In this document: piece by piece, positions 8,429-17,366 of the stretch | Position numbering within the stretch: the first letter of the stretch is position 1 | Layout: every line of letters starts with the position of its first letter | NCBI GenBank assembly: GCA_965224745.1 | Contig: CBDCZY010000009.1 | Coordinates: 248,001-312,000 of the forward strand | Source: CBDCZY01 sp965224745 | GTDB lineage: Bacteria > Pseudomonadota > Gammaproteobacteria > Methylococcales > Methylomonadaceae | Length of the DNA: 64,000 nt | Reading direction: 5' to 3' | Translations under genes and position numbers: made by a program | Notes under the pieces: generated by a model | What the model was told of the DNA's origin: nothing | The model's database searches: none | The model's input: only the letters and a program-made list of their open reading frames with translations

Positions 8429-9241
8429 CTAAGCTTTGATTAATAGCTCACCTCGTCCCATTTCTCCCATATCACCTCCATAACGCTTAACTCGATCAAA
8501 CGCGTTGGAAGGATCAGCAAACGAGCTATTCAAATGCCTGAATGAAGCAAATAGCATCGGCAGAAAAGCCAAAGTATGGGAGCCACAATCGTTAAATGTA
8601 GGGCCTATTTCGGGCATTTGCCACAGTACCAAAGTACCTCGGCGCATGCCATAACCTAGATAGCGACCAACAGAACCCAAAACTGCAATAGTTCCAGCCG
8701 TCATTCTGGACGCGCAGTAATCTCCTGTATTGCCTTCAATCAACAAGACACCTCGCCTCATGTGGTCCCCTGCCCGCTCTCCTACGTTACCCTTCACTAA
8801 AAGCATTCCACCCTGTATTCCTTTCTTATTTCCGGGTAAAGCGCCGCCTACAAAATCGCCGGCATTGCCGTCGATTTGTAATAGCCCGTTCTTCATTTCG
8901 CAGCCAGCAAAAATAGCGGCATCACCTGTTACTTTAATGGTTCCGGACTGCATGCCGATGCCCAGGTAAGCCCCTGCATGCCCTTCAACTTTTATCTGAC
9001 CACCCTGTAAGTCTTTGCCTATAAAATCCAGTTTTGGATGACTTTGTTCAATGATGATATGTTGAGTGTCCTGGCCTTTTATATTAAACAACTTTTCGAC
9101 CTTGAGTTTCCGGGTTCCGCTATTGAGCTTTATCGCCGCTATTTCAGCCGGTGTTTTATCTTTGATTAAATGGCATGACAGCGGAGACATGTCGACTCTT
9201 TGCTCCGGTCTGATTTTTAAGGTTAAGGTTAAAGGTTTCAT
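8429..9241 (-). CDS. fhcC: Formyltransferase/hydrolase complex subunit C
   Basis: Subunit C of the four-subunit formyltransferase/hydrolase complex, which releases formate from formyl-H4MPT via a methanofuran-type carrier. The 270-residue protein is a run of glycine-rich beta-helix repeats (GNAGDFVGGALPGNKKGIQG, GNVGERAGDHMRRGVLLIEG), the fold shared with glutamate synthase and FwdC/FmdC. It is the last gene of fhcBADC and overlaps fhcD by four bases (ATGA), indicating translational coupling. Length and composition are normal. Confidence 0.93.
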   Translation of the reverse strand: MKPLTLTLKIRPEQRVDMSPLSCHLIKDKTPAEIAAIKLNSGTRKLKVEKLFNIKGQDTQHIIIEQSHPKLDFIGKDLQGGQIKVEGHAGAYLGIGMQSGTIKVTGDAAIFAGCEMKNGLLQIDGNAGDFVGGALPGNKKGIQGGMLLVKGNVGERAGDHMRRGVLLIEGNTGDYCASRMTAGTIAVLGSVGRYLGYGMRRGTLVLWQMPEIGPTFNDCGSHTLAFLPMLFASFRHLNSSFADPSNAFDRVKRYGGDMGEMGRGELLIKA

Positions 9242-10134
9242 GCCATGATCTCCCTCAAATGAAAATGAAAAGGTCCGAGTTTACCCCCGTAATTACCTGC
9301 ACTGATACGCTGAATACCATTCTCTGCGCCTAATTCACAGACCGCTGCAATACCAATCCGCATGGTCTGGTCGATATCTTCTTTGGTGAGTCCATCGATC
9401 ACGATTTCCATGACCGATTCAATGTCAGAGGATAATTCCGTTTTGGTTATTCCCTTTAAGGTAGGACAAAATGCATCATTAGTGGAAGCACCTAATGCGG
9501 GGTATTTCGAACCAATTTTTGAACCGGACCGAACAACGCCGCCGGGAAAGGGCATTATTACATTAGGTATTTTTCTCATTACTTCGATAGCGGCTTCACA
9601 AGCTGCCAGGGCTTGCGGTTGTGACTCGGCCAGTACCAAAAAATTACCACCGCCAACAGCTTCTATTTGAGCGGTAGTCGCTTCTGTTAAAAATTCCCCA
9701 TCCATCACCGGAACGCGCCAATATCGTTTGCCATTGATAAGCTTTGAGATTTGGAAGCCATCGCCAAAATAACGTAAATTTTTCCCCAAAGGAATCTGTT
9801 TCCCGTCTGAAATGCCAGCAAACAGCGCAGAGGTTGGTGAAGTCAGTACACATTGGCCAGCACGCGTCTCCAATTGTTTGGCTAGCGATTTGCCGCCCAT
9901 CGCAAACATTAGGATCGCAACACCAGGTCGACCATCGGGCGTTTCGGAGGGATCCAATACTCGTTCAATTCCTGCTTCACAACCACAAGCAATGACCGAC
10001 GTTGCAAAACCTGTCATCGCTTGTGCTGAGATCATGGCCCATTTTTCATTTTGTGCAGTAATAATAGCCCGGGTCGCTTTCATGCCGAAAGCTTCTGCAA
10101 AGGTATCGTCTATGTTGACACCGTTAATGATCAT
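9238..10134 (-). CDS. fhcD: Formylmethanofuran:tetrahydromethanopterin formyltransferase
   Basis: Subunit D (Ftr type) transfers the formyl group between tetrahydromethanopterin and the methanofuran-like carrier in formaldehyde oxidation. It has 298 residues, the family's usual length. It starts MIINGVNIDDTFAEAFGMKATRAIITA, with the conserved Ftr N-terminus and a long Ftr core with FPGGVVRSGSKIGSKYPAL. It overlaps both fhcA upstream and fhcC downstream by four bases, so the operon is tightly coupled. Nothing looks damaged. Confidence 0.95.
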   Translation of the reverse strand: MIINGVNIDDTFAEAFGMKATRAIITAQNEKWAMISAQAMTGFATSVIACGCEAGIERVLDPSETPDGRPGVAILMFAMGGKSLAKQLETRAGQCVLTSPTSALFAGISDGKQIPLGKNLRYFGDGFQISKLINGKRYWRVPVMDGEFLTEATTAQIEAVGGGNFLVLAESQPQALAACEAAIEVMRKIPNVIMPFPGGVVRSGSKIGSKYPALGASTNDAFCPTLKGITKTELSSDIESVMEIVIDGLTKEDIDQTMRIGIAAVCELGAENGIQRISAGNYGGKLGPFHFHLREIMA

Positions 10135-11795
10135 ACGCTCCTCCCTGCGATGGGATGAGATGATAGACTGCCTCGACCATCTTCAGTAATTTCGTCATCG
10201 CTGATTTTGAAGTTACCCAATTTCATAGTCAAATATTTATCGAAATATTTTTGCAACCCTTTTTCCACTGCTGGATCCCAGTCCGGTTTTACGATATGGG
10301 TAGTTCCCCAGGTAACGTGTATGACTTCACCATCTTTAACCACGAGCTCCCCGTCTTTAAAAACATAATCAGGTTTTCGGAACATTTTCTCATGATCACT
10401 ATGTTTGCTATACACAGTAATATCTGCGGCTGCGCCAACCCCTAAACTACCTCGATCATGCAGCCCGATAAGTTTAGCCGCACCTGCCCTGGTCATAATC
10501 GCAATTTCCTGCAGGGTATATTCACGATCAATGGTATTTAGAATCGACATTTTTTGGGCTTCCGGATGAAGCGTAGCAAACATGTCATTACGAAAACTTT
10601 TGTCCATCAACAGTCGAATCAGATGAGGGTAACTGGTAAATGGTGCTCCATTGGGATGATCTGTAGTCAGAAAAATTCGCCACGGATCGTCCACCAGCAA
10701 AAATGTTTCCAGGCCGATGGCCCATTGCAAAGCGTTGACAAAATTTTGATCACGATACTTGAAAGGAACGACACCGCAACCCGCATCGCATTCTATATCC
10801 ATGCACACCCATTTATTAGGATGGGCATGTGAATGGTTGGCAAACTGCTGCATATTGTCGCCGGACGCGGTGACGGTTTGGCCGAACAAAATTTGCCCGA
10901 CGTCGACAGTAATATTTTTGTGCTTATTAACGGCTTCAGCAATTTGCGCAGCACCCGAAGAAAATTTTAAGTCCCCTTCAGTTCCGTAGCTATGAAATTG
11001 AATATGAGTCAAGTGTAACGGCAAACCTTCAGCACCTGAAATAGTTGCTAACGTTGTATCCACGTTACCCGGCACACCCAGATTACAACCGTGAACATGT
11101 AATGGGTGCGGAATTTTCAACTGCTTAACTGCAGTGGCTAATACCTTTAAAATGTCTCTGGGTGTAACGGAATAGTGCGTGTTTTTTTCATCCAGATCGA
11201 GCTTTCGTTGATTAAACTTAAACGCGTTGATGCCGCCTGGGTTGACCACTTTAATTCCAATGCCCTGCGCTGCATTGAGCGTCCAGGCAACATAATCATT
11301 GATGGCTTTTTGATCTTTTTTAGCCGTCATCATGCGGAGCAAATAATCATCGCTTCCGAGCATTACATAACCGCCCTTATCCAGTATCGGAATATCGGCC
11401 ATTTCCATGTGCGCTTGTCTGGCATTAACCGGTAGCACCGCCGGTTCAAAACCAGCCGTATAACCCATTTCTGCGTAACGATAACCGGTTACGAAGGTGC
11501 TTGGCATGGCATGGCCACTGCCGGAACGAGTAATCGCTGTGCGCTGAACAGGATCCAGACGATGGTCTTCTGGTAACATCGTTCGTGCAATATTCCCTTT
11601 ACCTCCGCCAATATGCGTATGCATATCAATGGCGCCGGCCATGACAATTTTTCCTTTAAGATCGTATTCTTTATCTATCTTGGCTTCTTTAGGCTTGGCT
11701 ATGATCCTGCCATGTCGAATATAAATGTCTTGTTTTTTTCCGTCAATGCCGCTGGCAGGATCATAAACTTTGCCCCCGGTGAGTTTAATGAGCAT
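10131..11795 (-). CDS. fhcA: Formyltransferase/hydrolase complex subunit A
   Basis: Subunit A, a 554-residue amidohydrolase-fold protein related to FwdA/FmdA that carries the formate-releasing hydrolase site. Metal-binding motifs are visible: DMHTHIGGG near residue 57, LHVHG and LTHIQFHSYG in the middle, and a late catalytic Asp in FLTTDHPNGAPF. ATG at 11795 lies 9 bases after fhcB. In methylotrophs this complex sets the flux of formaldehyde to formate. Complete and of normal length. Confidence 0.95.
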   Translation of the reverse strand: MLIKLTGGKVYDPASGIDGKKQDIYIRHGRIIAKPKEAKIDKEYDLKGKIVMAGAIDMHTHIGGGKGNIARTMLPEDHRLDPVQRTAITRSGSGHAMPSTFVTGYRYAEMGYTAGFEPAVLPVNARQAHMEMADIPILDKGGYVMLGSDDYLLRMMTAKKDQKAINDYVAWTLNAAQGIGIKVVNPGGINAFKFNQRKLDLDEKNTHYSVTPRDILKVLATAVKQLKIPHPLHVHGCNLGVPGNVDTTLATISGAEGLPLHLTHIQFHSYGTEGDLKFSSGAAQIAEAVNKHKNITVDVGQILFGQTVTASGDNMQQFANHSHAHPNKWVCMDIECDAGCGVVPFKYRDQNFVNALQWAIGLETFLLVDDPWRIFLTTDHPNGAPFTSYPHLIRLLMDKSFRNDMFATLHPEAQKMSILNTIDREYTLQEIAIMTRAGAAKLIGLHDRGSLGVGAAADITVYSKHSDHEKMFRKPDYVFKDGELVVKDGEVIHVTWGTTHIVKPDWDPAVEKGLQKYFDKYLTMKLGNFKISDDEITEDGRGSLSSHPIAGRSV

Positions 11796-11804
11796 AATAG
11801 TTTC

Positions 11805-13061
11805 CTACAAAGCGATTTGAATTGCGTTTAACACCTCTGCCGCGCTGGGCAAGCCGGAGTCTCTGAGTTTTTTTAAGCGAATAGCGACCACGTTGTCAAG
11901 GCGATAAGCATGGCCGACATGATCAATACCAGGCGTTCCTACGGGAAAAAATACATCCGGCTCCTGGTTGAAGGTCATTCCTGAACGACCAAGAACAATC
12001 GTTGGAAAATCACAAGCTGGCGGTTGCGCTTCGGTATCAAAGGCATTCACCCAGAGCAATAAATCCGCCTCACCATTTTGAAATAACTGGTTGGTATCGT
12101 AAAGATAGGGGTCATAGTGAGGAAAACCGCCAGCGAAACTCACCCGGGCCGGGTAGCCAGTCGTCCAACCGCAAACCTGATTGGCCGTTTGATCGCCGTT
12201 CTTGCCCAACAACGGTAATCCAGAGCAACGCGTGCTTTCATTCAGCAGTTTCACTACATCACAGAGGCCTTGCACGGTTAAATCCGCTTGTGAAAAATCC
12301 AAGGCGCCTGCCGCCCATGTGACCACACCATATTGAGCTGAAGATAACAATTTTATTACTGTCTGTAGCTTGCTCAGTTTTATTCCGCCAACTGTGTCAA
12401 CGGTCACTGAATGACCTTTTAACAATGCCTTTAAAACAGCAATAACATCGGGTAATTGATGGTCAGCGCACTTGATCACCTGGGCGTTTTTACCTTTCGG
12501 CGATATCGAGGCTTTGCCGGATGGACCTTGACCCAAGTAGATAATTTTCCTTTCCGCCGTTTCTTTAACAAACATGCTGTCTTTATTCCAGATATAGCGG
12601 TCAAAAAAGCGCGGCATCACCCCTTCTAAATCTGTTCCTACTATCAGTAGTACATCGCAACGATTTTTTACTTCGGCCAAAGTAGTATTGATCCAGCCAG
12701 CATCTTGCAAGGTTAGAATATTTCGCCTCGCGGCATTGAAACTCATATTATCGACTACAGCACCATTTTGGTCAGCCAACGACAAAAGTGCCCGCATCCC
12801 ATTTACATCAGTCGCACAACCTCCAAAAACAGGCAGTTGCTTGTTTTTTAACAGCTTGGCCGCTTTCAGCACCGCTTCATTTAGGGTGCATTCTGCTCCT
12901 GAAATGCGCGGTTTAAGATCGGTAACCGGTTGCTCGAAAGCTCCAGTGTTGACGCTGCAGCCATTTTCTTTTACTGTCAATTTTAAGCCGTCTACATGAA
13001 TTTTCAGATCATCTGTACCCATGCCGCAGAAAGGGCTAGGCACGTCAGTCAGTACTGTCAT
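11805..13061 (-). CDS. fhcB: Formyltransferase/hydrolase complex subunit B
   Basis: Subunit B, 418 residues, related to the molybdopterin subunit FwdB/FmdB of formylmethanofuran dehydrogenase, which in methylotrophs lacks dehydrogenase function and is thought to be structural. The N-terminus has DVPSPFCGMGTDDL and later GCATDVNGMRALLSLAD, CDVLLIVGTDLEGVMPRF and the C-terminal VGTPGIDHVGHAYRLD, all typical. It is the first gene of the operon; its promoter should lie in the 110-bp gap to tusA. Confidence 0.93.
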   Translation of the reverse strand: MTVLTDVPSPFCGMGTDDLKIHVDGLKLTVKENGCSVNTGAFEQPVTDLKPRISGAECTLNEAVLKAAKLLKNKQLPVFGGCATDVNGMRALLSLADQNGAVVDNMSFNAARRNILTLQDAGWINTTLAEVKNRCDVLLIVGTDLEGVMPRFFDRYIWNKDSMFVKETAERKIIYLGQGPSGKASISPKGKNAQVIKCADHQLPDVIAVLKALLKGHSVTVDTVGGIKLSKLQTVIKLLSSAQYGVVTWAAGALDFSQADLTVQGLCDVVKLLNESTRCSGLPLLGKNGDQTANQVCGWTTGYPARVSFAGGFPHYDPYLYDTNQLFQNGEADLLLWVNAFDTEAQPPACDFPTIVLGRSGMTFNQEPDVFFPVGTPGIDHVGHAYRLDNVVAIRLKKLRDSGLPSAAEVLNAIQIAL

Positions 13062-13174
13062 AATTGAATCCTTTATTTCACACTATCTTTTTGAACATTA
13101 ATATTGTTATCAAACAAAATGCTATATTCATCTGCTTGGTCGCAACCTGCAACTTACCTATTCTATGCTTATGC

Positions 13175-13405
13175 TTATTTTTTCTTTACAAAAAATTCCT
13201 GTCGATCTTGTTCTTTGATGAAATGCAAAATCTCATGCCCTGTTTGCTCAGCATAAACACCGATATCCAGATGCGCTGCTGGATCAGTTGCTATGATTCG
13301 AATTATTTCACCGCTTTGAATACTAAATAACGCTTTTTTTAACCGAAGTAATGGCAATGGACATTGCAATCCAGTCGCATCGACTTCTAAATCAAAATGA
13401 ATCAT
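13175..13405 (-). CDS. TusA/SirA-type sulfur carrier protein
   Basis: A 76-residue sulfurtransferase-type carrier. The TusA signature GLQCPLPLLRLKKAL holds the persulfide-carrying Cys followed by Pro. I place the start at ATG 13405 (MIHFDLEVDATGL), which gives the family's usual length; a longer frame to 13474 would run into the divergent cysG promoter. It lies between fhcB and cysG. Sulfur relay to tRNA or cofactors is the family role; whether it serves molybdopterin, tRNA or dissimilatory sulfur chemistry here cannot be read from sequence. Confidence 0.85.
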   Translation of the reverse strand: MIHFDLEVDATGLQCPLPLLRLKKALFSIQSGEIIRIIATDPAAHLDIGVYAEQTGHEILHFIKEQDRQEFFVKKK

Positions 13406-13476
13406 GTTGAAACTCGTCACCCTACTCGTGTTAATCGACTTATAATAACATTCTCCAAAAACGTTCTGATCCAAAA

Positions 13477-14856
13477 ATGAACTATTTTCCCGCCTTTATC
13501 GAGCTTAAAAACCGTGCTTGCTTAGTTATTGGAGCCGGTGATGTTGCGCTGCGAAAAATTAAATTGCTGATAAAGGTTCATGCCAAAATCACGGTCATTG
13601 CGCCTGAAGCCATTTCTGCAATTCAAGATCTAAGAGAACAAGGTGTTTTAACATTTAAAAAAAGAGATGTTTCTCCTTCGGATGTTGATGGATTTTTTCT
13701 CGTCATCTGTGCGACTGACCAGTTTGAAGTAAATCACACTATGGCTGAAGCTGCTCAAAAGCAAGAAATCCTTGTTAATGTGGTTGACTATACACCACTA
13801 TGTTCATTCATTGTTCCTGCCATTATAGATCGATCTCCAGTGATCATAGCCATTTCTTCCGGGGGCGCTTCGCCTGTATTGGCAAGAATCTTAAGAACTA
13901 AAATTGAGAGTCTGGTGCCTGCTGCGTTCGGAAAATTAGCAGTTCTGGCGGATAAATTTCGAAACAAAGTCAAAAAACTCATTACCGACCCGACACAAAG
14001 ACGAATATTCTGGGAAGAGACACTCGACGGTCATGTTGCCGAGTTAGTGTTTGCGGGCAAAGAAAGCTTGGCAGAAAAGTACTTTGAACAATTGACAGAA
14101 AATCCGGCACAAGCTCTCCACGGAGAAGTATATCTGGTTGGCGCCGGCCCTGGCGATCCGGATTTGTTAACCTTACGTGCGTTGAGATTATTACAAAGAG
14201 CTGATGTCGTGGTCTATGACCGATTAGTTTCACCGCAAATTTTAGATATGGTCAGACGTGATGCAGACCTGTTATATGTCGGTAAACAGCGGAATCAGCA
14301 CGTGCTGCAACAAGAATCTATTAACGCTTTATTAGTCAGACTGGCTAAGGAAGGAAAAAGAGTGGTTCGTCTTAAAGGAGGTGATCCTTTTATTTTCGGT
14401 CGCGGAGGTGAAGAAATCGAAACTTTAATGGAGCAACAAGTCGATTTTCAGGTAATCCCTGGTATTACAGCTGCCTCTGGTTGTGCCAGTTACGCAGGTA
14501 TTCCATTAACGCATCGCGATCACGCCCAATCTTGTTATTTTGTTACCGGTCATGATAAAGATGGCTCAATCGATTTAAATTGGACGCAACTGGCGGCACA
14601 ACGGCAGACCGTAGTCATTTACATGGGATTGATCGGCTTGCATACCATTTGTACGAAACTCATTCAACACGGCTGTTCTTCAAACCATCCTGCTGCACTG
14701 ATCCAACAAGGGACGACGGATCAACAAAAGGTTGTTATAGGAACATTGGAAACGTTACCCTGCAAGGTTGCTGAGGCTCAGATTCAAGCGCCCACATTAA
14801 TCATTATCGGTACAGTCGTTAACTTACATAAACAACTGACCTGGTTTGAAACATGA
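13477..14856 (+). CDS. cysG: Sirohaem synthase (trifunctional CysG)
   Basis: A 459-residue fusion. Residues 1-~205 are the precorrin-2 dehydrogenase/ferrochelatase half (CLVIGAGDVALRKIKLL, a dinucleotide-binding motif); residues ~215-459 are the uroporphyrinogen III methyltransferase (VYLVGAGPGDPDLLTLRAL, VVYDRLV, RLKGGDPFIFGRGGEE). It makes sirohaem for sulfite or nitrite reductase, and its methyltransferase product precorrin-2 also feeds B12 synthesis. The stop overlaps the start of the next gene (ATGA), so the pair is probably one transcript. No sulfite or nitrite reductase gene is in the window. Confidence 0.95.
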   Translation: MNYFPAFIELKNRACLVIGAGDVALRKIKLLIKVHAKITVIAPEAISAIQDLREQGVLTFKKRDVSPSDVDGFFLVICATDQFEVNHTMAEAAQKQEILVNVVDYTPLCSFIVPAIIDRSPVIIAISSGGASPVLARILRTKIESLVPAAFGKLAVLADKFRNKVKKLITDPTQRRIFWEETLDGHVAELVFAGKESLAEKYFEQLTENPAQALHGEVYLVGAGPGDPDLLTLRALRLLQRADVVVYDRLVSPQILDMVRRDADLLYVGKQRNQHVLQQESINALLVRLAKEGKRVVRLKGGDPFIFGRGGEEIETLMEQQVDFQVIPGITAASGCASYAGIPLTHRDHAQSCYFVTGHDKDGSIDLNWTQLAAQRQTVVIYMGLIGLHTICTKLIQHGCSSNHPAALIQQGTTDQQKVVIGTLETLPCKVAEAQIQAPTLIIIGTVVNLHKQLTWFET

Positions 14857-15842
14857 AAAAATTAATAATTCCTTTGGCCTTAAGAAGACTCTTTCGATGG
14901 CTGGCGATGGTCATAACATTTTTCTTCATTAACGCTTGTGAACCAAGCCCAGATCCGACCAAGACCGTTACACTTGCACCCAATGGTATCCTTTCAGCGG
15001 CATTAACCCACAAAATGGCGCTGTTAGGCAGTATTGATGGACGAGCTGACTTATGGCTGACCAATCCAGCTCGATTGCTTTACACTTTGGCTCACAGCTC
15101 CAATGATGAAAAAGGGATGATAGCGGTATCGCTATCCGATGATAGTACCTATGCGTTAACCGCAGAACGCAATACTTTTGCATGGTGGAATACCAAAGAT
15201 GGAATACTGTTAAATTCCTGGCAGCTTGCCGGAATTCAAACAGCCAAGCTTTCAAGGAATGGCAGCCATGCAATCATAGGTTTACCTGATCAAGCTGTCT
15301 ATTTTTCGCTCGCTCATGGCAAAACAGTTCATGCTTTTCAACATCAGGCAGCCGTTACCGCAGTAGATATTTCAACAACAGGAAAATTTGTCATCACCGG
15401 TTCCAGTGATAAAGAAGCCAAGCTTTGGTCGCTAAACACCGGGAAATTACTTCATTCATGGTCACATATCACTAAGTTATCTTCTGTTGCTTTATCGAAT
15501 AATGATCAATTCGCCATGCTGAATGCCCATTTAGGCCCAGTCTTCATTCGAAAAACAGAGGACGGCACACTTTATCGCAAAATTGGACCAAAATGGGTTA
15601 CTGTCTCCGCCGCCCAATTTTCTAACGATGATAAATACTTAATCGCAGGCCGGACAAATAATCGAATGGACGTTTGGTCGCTGGATGATAACAAATTGGC
15701 TGCTTTATACCGACTTGAAGAAACGCCGAATCAACAGGCCGCACCGCCGAGAGTTCTTGCATTCTACTTCAACCAAACGGACCAAATCAGTACCATTTCC
15801 ACTAACGGCATTTTGCAAACTTGGCAATTCAAGCCTCAGTAG
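14853..15842 (+). CDS. WD40-repeat lipoprotein
   Basis: A 329-residue lipoprotein. After a basic, hydrophobic leader the lipobox FFFINACEPS places the lipidated Cys near residue 29. The rest is a series of WD40-like blades, for example FVITGSSDKEAKLWSLNTGK, YLIAGRTNNRMDVWSLDD and a closing ILQTWQF, enough for one propeller. It overlaps cysG by four bases. Propellers bind other proteins; in the envelope this could be a scaffold, but no partner is apparent. Co-translation with sirohaem synthase is unusual and unexplained. Confidence 0.85.
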   Translation: MKKLIIPLALRRLFRWLAMVITFFFINACEPSPDPTKTVTLAPNGILSAALTHKMALLGSIDGRADLWLTNPARLLYTLAHSSNDEKGMIAVSLSDDSTYALTAERNTFAWWNTKDGILLNSWQLAGIQTAKLSRNGSHAIIGLPDQAVYFSLAHGKTVHAFQHQAAVTAVDISTTGKFVITGSSDKEAKLWSLNTGKLLHSWSHITKLSSVALSNNDQFAMLNAHLGPVFIRKTEDGTLYRKIGPKWVTVSAAQFSNDDKYLIAGRTNNRMDVWSLDDNKLAALYRLEETPNQQAAPPRVLAFYFNQTDQISTISTNGILQTWQFKPQ

Positions 15843-16141
15843 AAGAGCTTGATTTATTTTTGAATTAGTAGCGCATTAAAAATAATCGAATACCCTTAAA
15901 AACAACTCAAAAGAGAGACTCAAAACATGTTCAGTATTCATTAATATTCTTGTGTTATGTTTTACTTTACGTAATAAAAGCTTCCTTGAAAAAGATAAAA
16001 AATTTGAAAAACTACCAAAAATTCCATATCCTACAGGAGCTAATAATAAATTTTGATGTCCTGAGGCAGTAAGTTTTCGAAATTGATATGCCAAAAAATA
16101 GGGGCGTTTAGCAATTTTTAAATACCAAGAATGAGGTTATT
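15843..16141. other. AT-rich gap before the cytochrome gene
   Basis: About 300 bases, mostly A and T. A 72-codon minus-strand frame exists at 15876-16094 but has no signal, domain or ribosome site and I do not believe it. The cytochrome promoter and its ribosome site (GAGG before ATG 16142) are at the right end. Confidence 0.5.
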
Positions 16142-16522
16142 ATGAATAAAATGATAGGTGCAATAACTTTAGGGATTGCTTTAAGCAGTCAAATTACGAC
16201 TGTTCAAGCAGAAGTTACTGAAGAAATTTGGGTGGGAAGCAAAATTTACGGCCGTGCTTTTGGCAGAGGTTGTGGAACATGCCACGATATTTCGTCCAAT
16301 CCTAACTTAATGGAAAGCATTAAAAAATTAAGCAAAGATGAATTTGTTACGGTAATGAAGGAAGGTCGGAAAGGTATGCCAAAAGCAGTTGAGGCTCTTT
16401 TAGCTGTTGGCCCTGTTAAAAAAGCGGGTTACTCAGAAGACCAAGCAATTGACGCTATCTATAATTACCTGAAAGGCCGTGCAGACGGCAGTGTTCCTGA
16501 AAAGGTAAAAAAACCGAAATAG
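16142..16522 (+). CDS. Small periplasmic cytochrome c
   Basis: A 126-residue secreted protein. A signal peptide ends near TVQA-EV (residues ~1-23), followed by one haem-binding CxxCH (RGCGTCHDI, residues ~43-48). A candidate sixth ligand is the Met in RKGMPKAVEAL. Size and fold suggest a class I monohaem cytochrome. ATG 16142 has GAGG upstream and a strong terminator follows the gene, so it is a single-gene unit. It could carry electrons between periplasmic dehydrogenases and a terminal oxidase, but no partner is adjacent. Confidence 0.85.
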   Translation: MNKMIGAITLGIALSSQITTVQAEVTEEIWVGSKIYGRAFGRGCGTCHDISSNPNLMESIKKLSKDEFVTVMKEGRKGMPKAVEALLAVGPVKKAGYSEDQAIDAIYNYLKGRADGSVPEKVKKPK

Positions 16523-16542
16523 AGCACACCTGTTTAGATCTT

Positions 16543-16576
16543 AAAACCGCTGTTAGTTAGCTAAGAGCGGTTTTTT
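16543..16576 (+). terminator. Rho-independent terminator of the cytochrome gene
   Basis: AAAACCGCT, a loop and AGCGGTTTTTT form a clean stem with a T run 20 bases after the stop codon. Confidence 0.85.
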
Positions 16577-16618
16577 ATTGCTGTCGTGTTGGTTTTTCCT
16601 ATTTCGATACTTATGACA

Positions 16619-16657
16619 CAAAAAAAGGGCGAATGAGAAAGTTACTCAATCGCCCTT
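16619..16657 (-). terminator. Terminator of the TRL-like lipoprotein gene
   Basis: On the minus strand GGGCGATTGAGTAAC, a short loop, and the pairing ...CATTCGCCC run into a T tract (complement of the A run at 16619-16625), about 50 bases after the stop of the gene at 16704. Confidence 0.75.
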
Positions 16658-16703
16658 CATTTATTAAAGTGATGTTAAAATTTTAGCTTGCTAAAAGCTT
16701 CAA

Positions 16704-17024
16704 TTAATCACCATAAACCGTCATGGTGTAAGTACCAAGTCCGATAATATTTTGCACATCCCAGTCGATATGGTGAACATGTTTAATACCACCATTCTTT
16801 TTAGCCGTTTCGATGCTACAGTCTCCGGTCGCAACCATAGCGAAATAGCTTTTACATGAGGACGTTCCCATTTTATGAGAGCGGGATCCTTCATGAGTAA
16901 CCTCCAAAGGAAGTTGGATATTAGAATATATGCCACCTGCTGGAAAGGTTGAAGCACAACCTGCAGAAATTAAAACTAAACCTCCTACTAAAATTGCTTT
17001 TCCAATTTTTATTGTCATCTGCAC
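16704..17024 (-). CDS. TRL-like family lipoprotein
   Basis: A 106-residue lipoprotein with lipobox LISAGC (lipidated Cys near residue 23) and the layout of the TRL-like family: PAGGIYSNIQLPLE, a short conserved G-x-SSCKSYFAMVATGDCSIETAKKNGGI block and a HVHHIDWDVQNIIGLGTYTMTVYG ending. The function of the family is not known; members often sit as single genes in gammaproteobacterial envelopes. It has its own terminator. ATG at 17024 is preceded by AAGGGG, a good ribosome site. Confidence 0.8.
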   Translation of the reverse strand: MQMTIKIGKAILVGGLVLISAGCASTFPAGGIYSNIQLPLEVTHEGSRSHKMGTSSCKSYFAMVATGDCSIETAKKNGGIKHVHHIDWDVQNIIGLGTYTMTVYGD

Positions 17025-17366
17025 TATTCCCCTTTTAACTTAATTAAATAGAAATGCTTTTTTCATTATCACTTACCCACTTCTCGAGCAGAATCATGAA
17101 AATAGCCTAAGCCTTTGCTCAATGTTAACACTGGCTAATTTTCTCTACCATATTCAGGTAGAGTGACTCACATCTTACATCTCTAAATCAGATAGTTCAA
17201 TAATTTCAGTGTGATTCAACTGGGTGCTCATTTTTTAGTTAAATTGTCTGATTCATTCGAATACGTTTCATCAGTATTCGTTACCGTAGGTTCAAAAGCA
17301 CATTCATTAGGTTTATAGTACTCCATTCGTAATCCGAGTATTTTCCCAAATTTAGAAACTGAGCCC

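Noticed and set aside
15876..16094. 72-codon minus-strand gene
   Set aside because: Very AT-rich, no ribosome site, no signal or domain, and no neighbour to support it.
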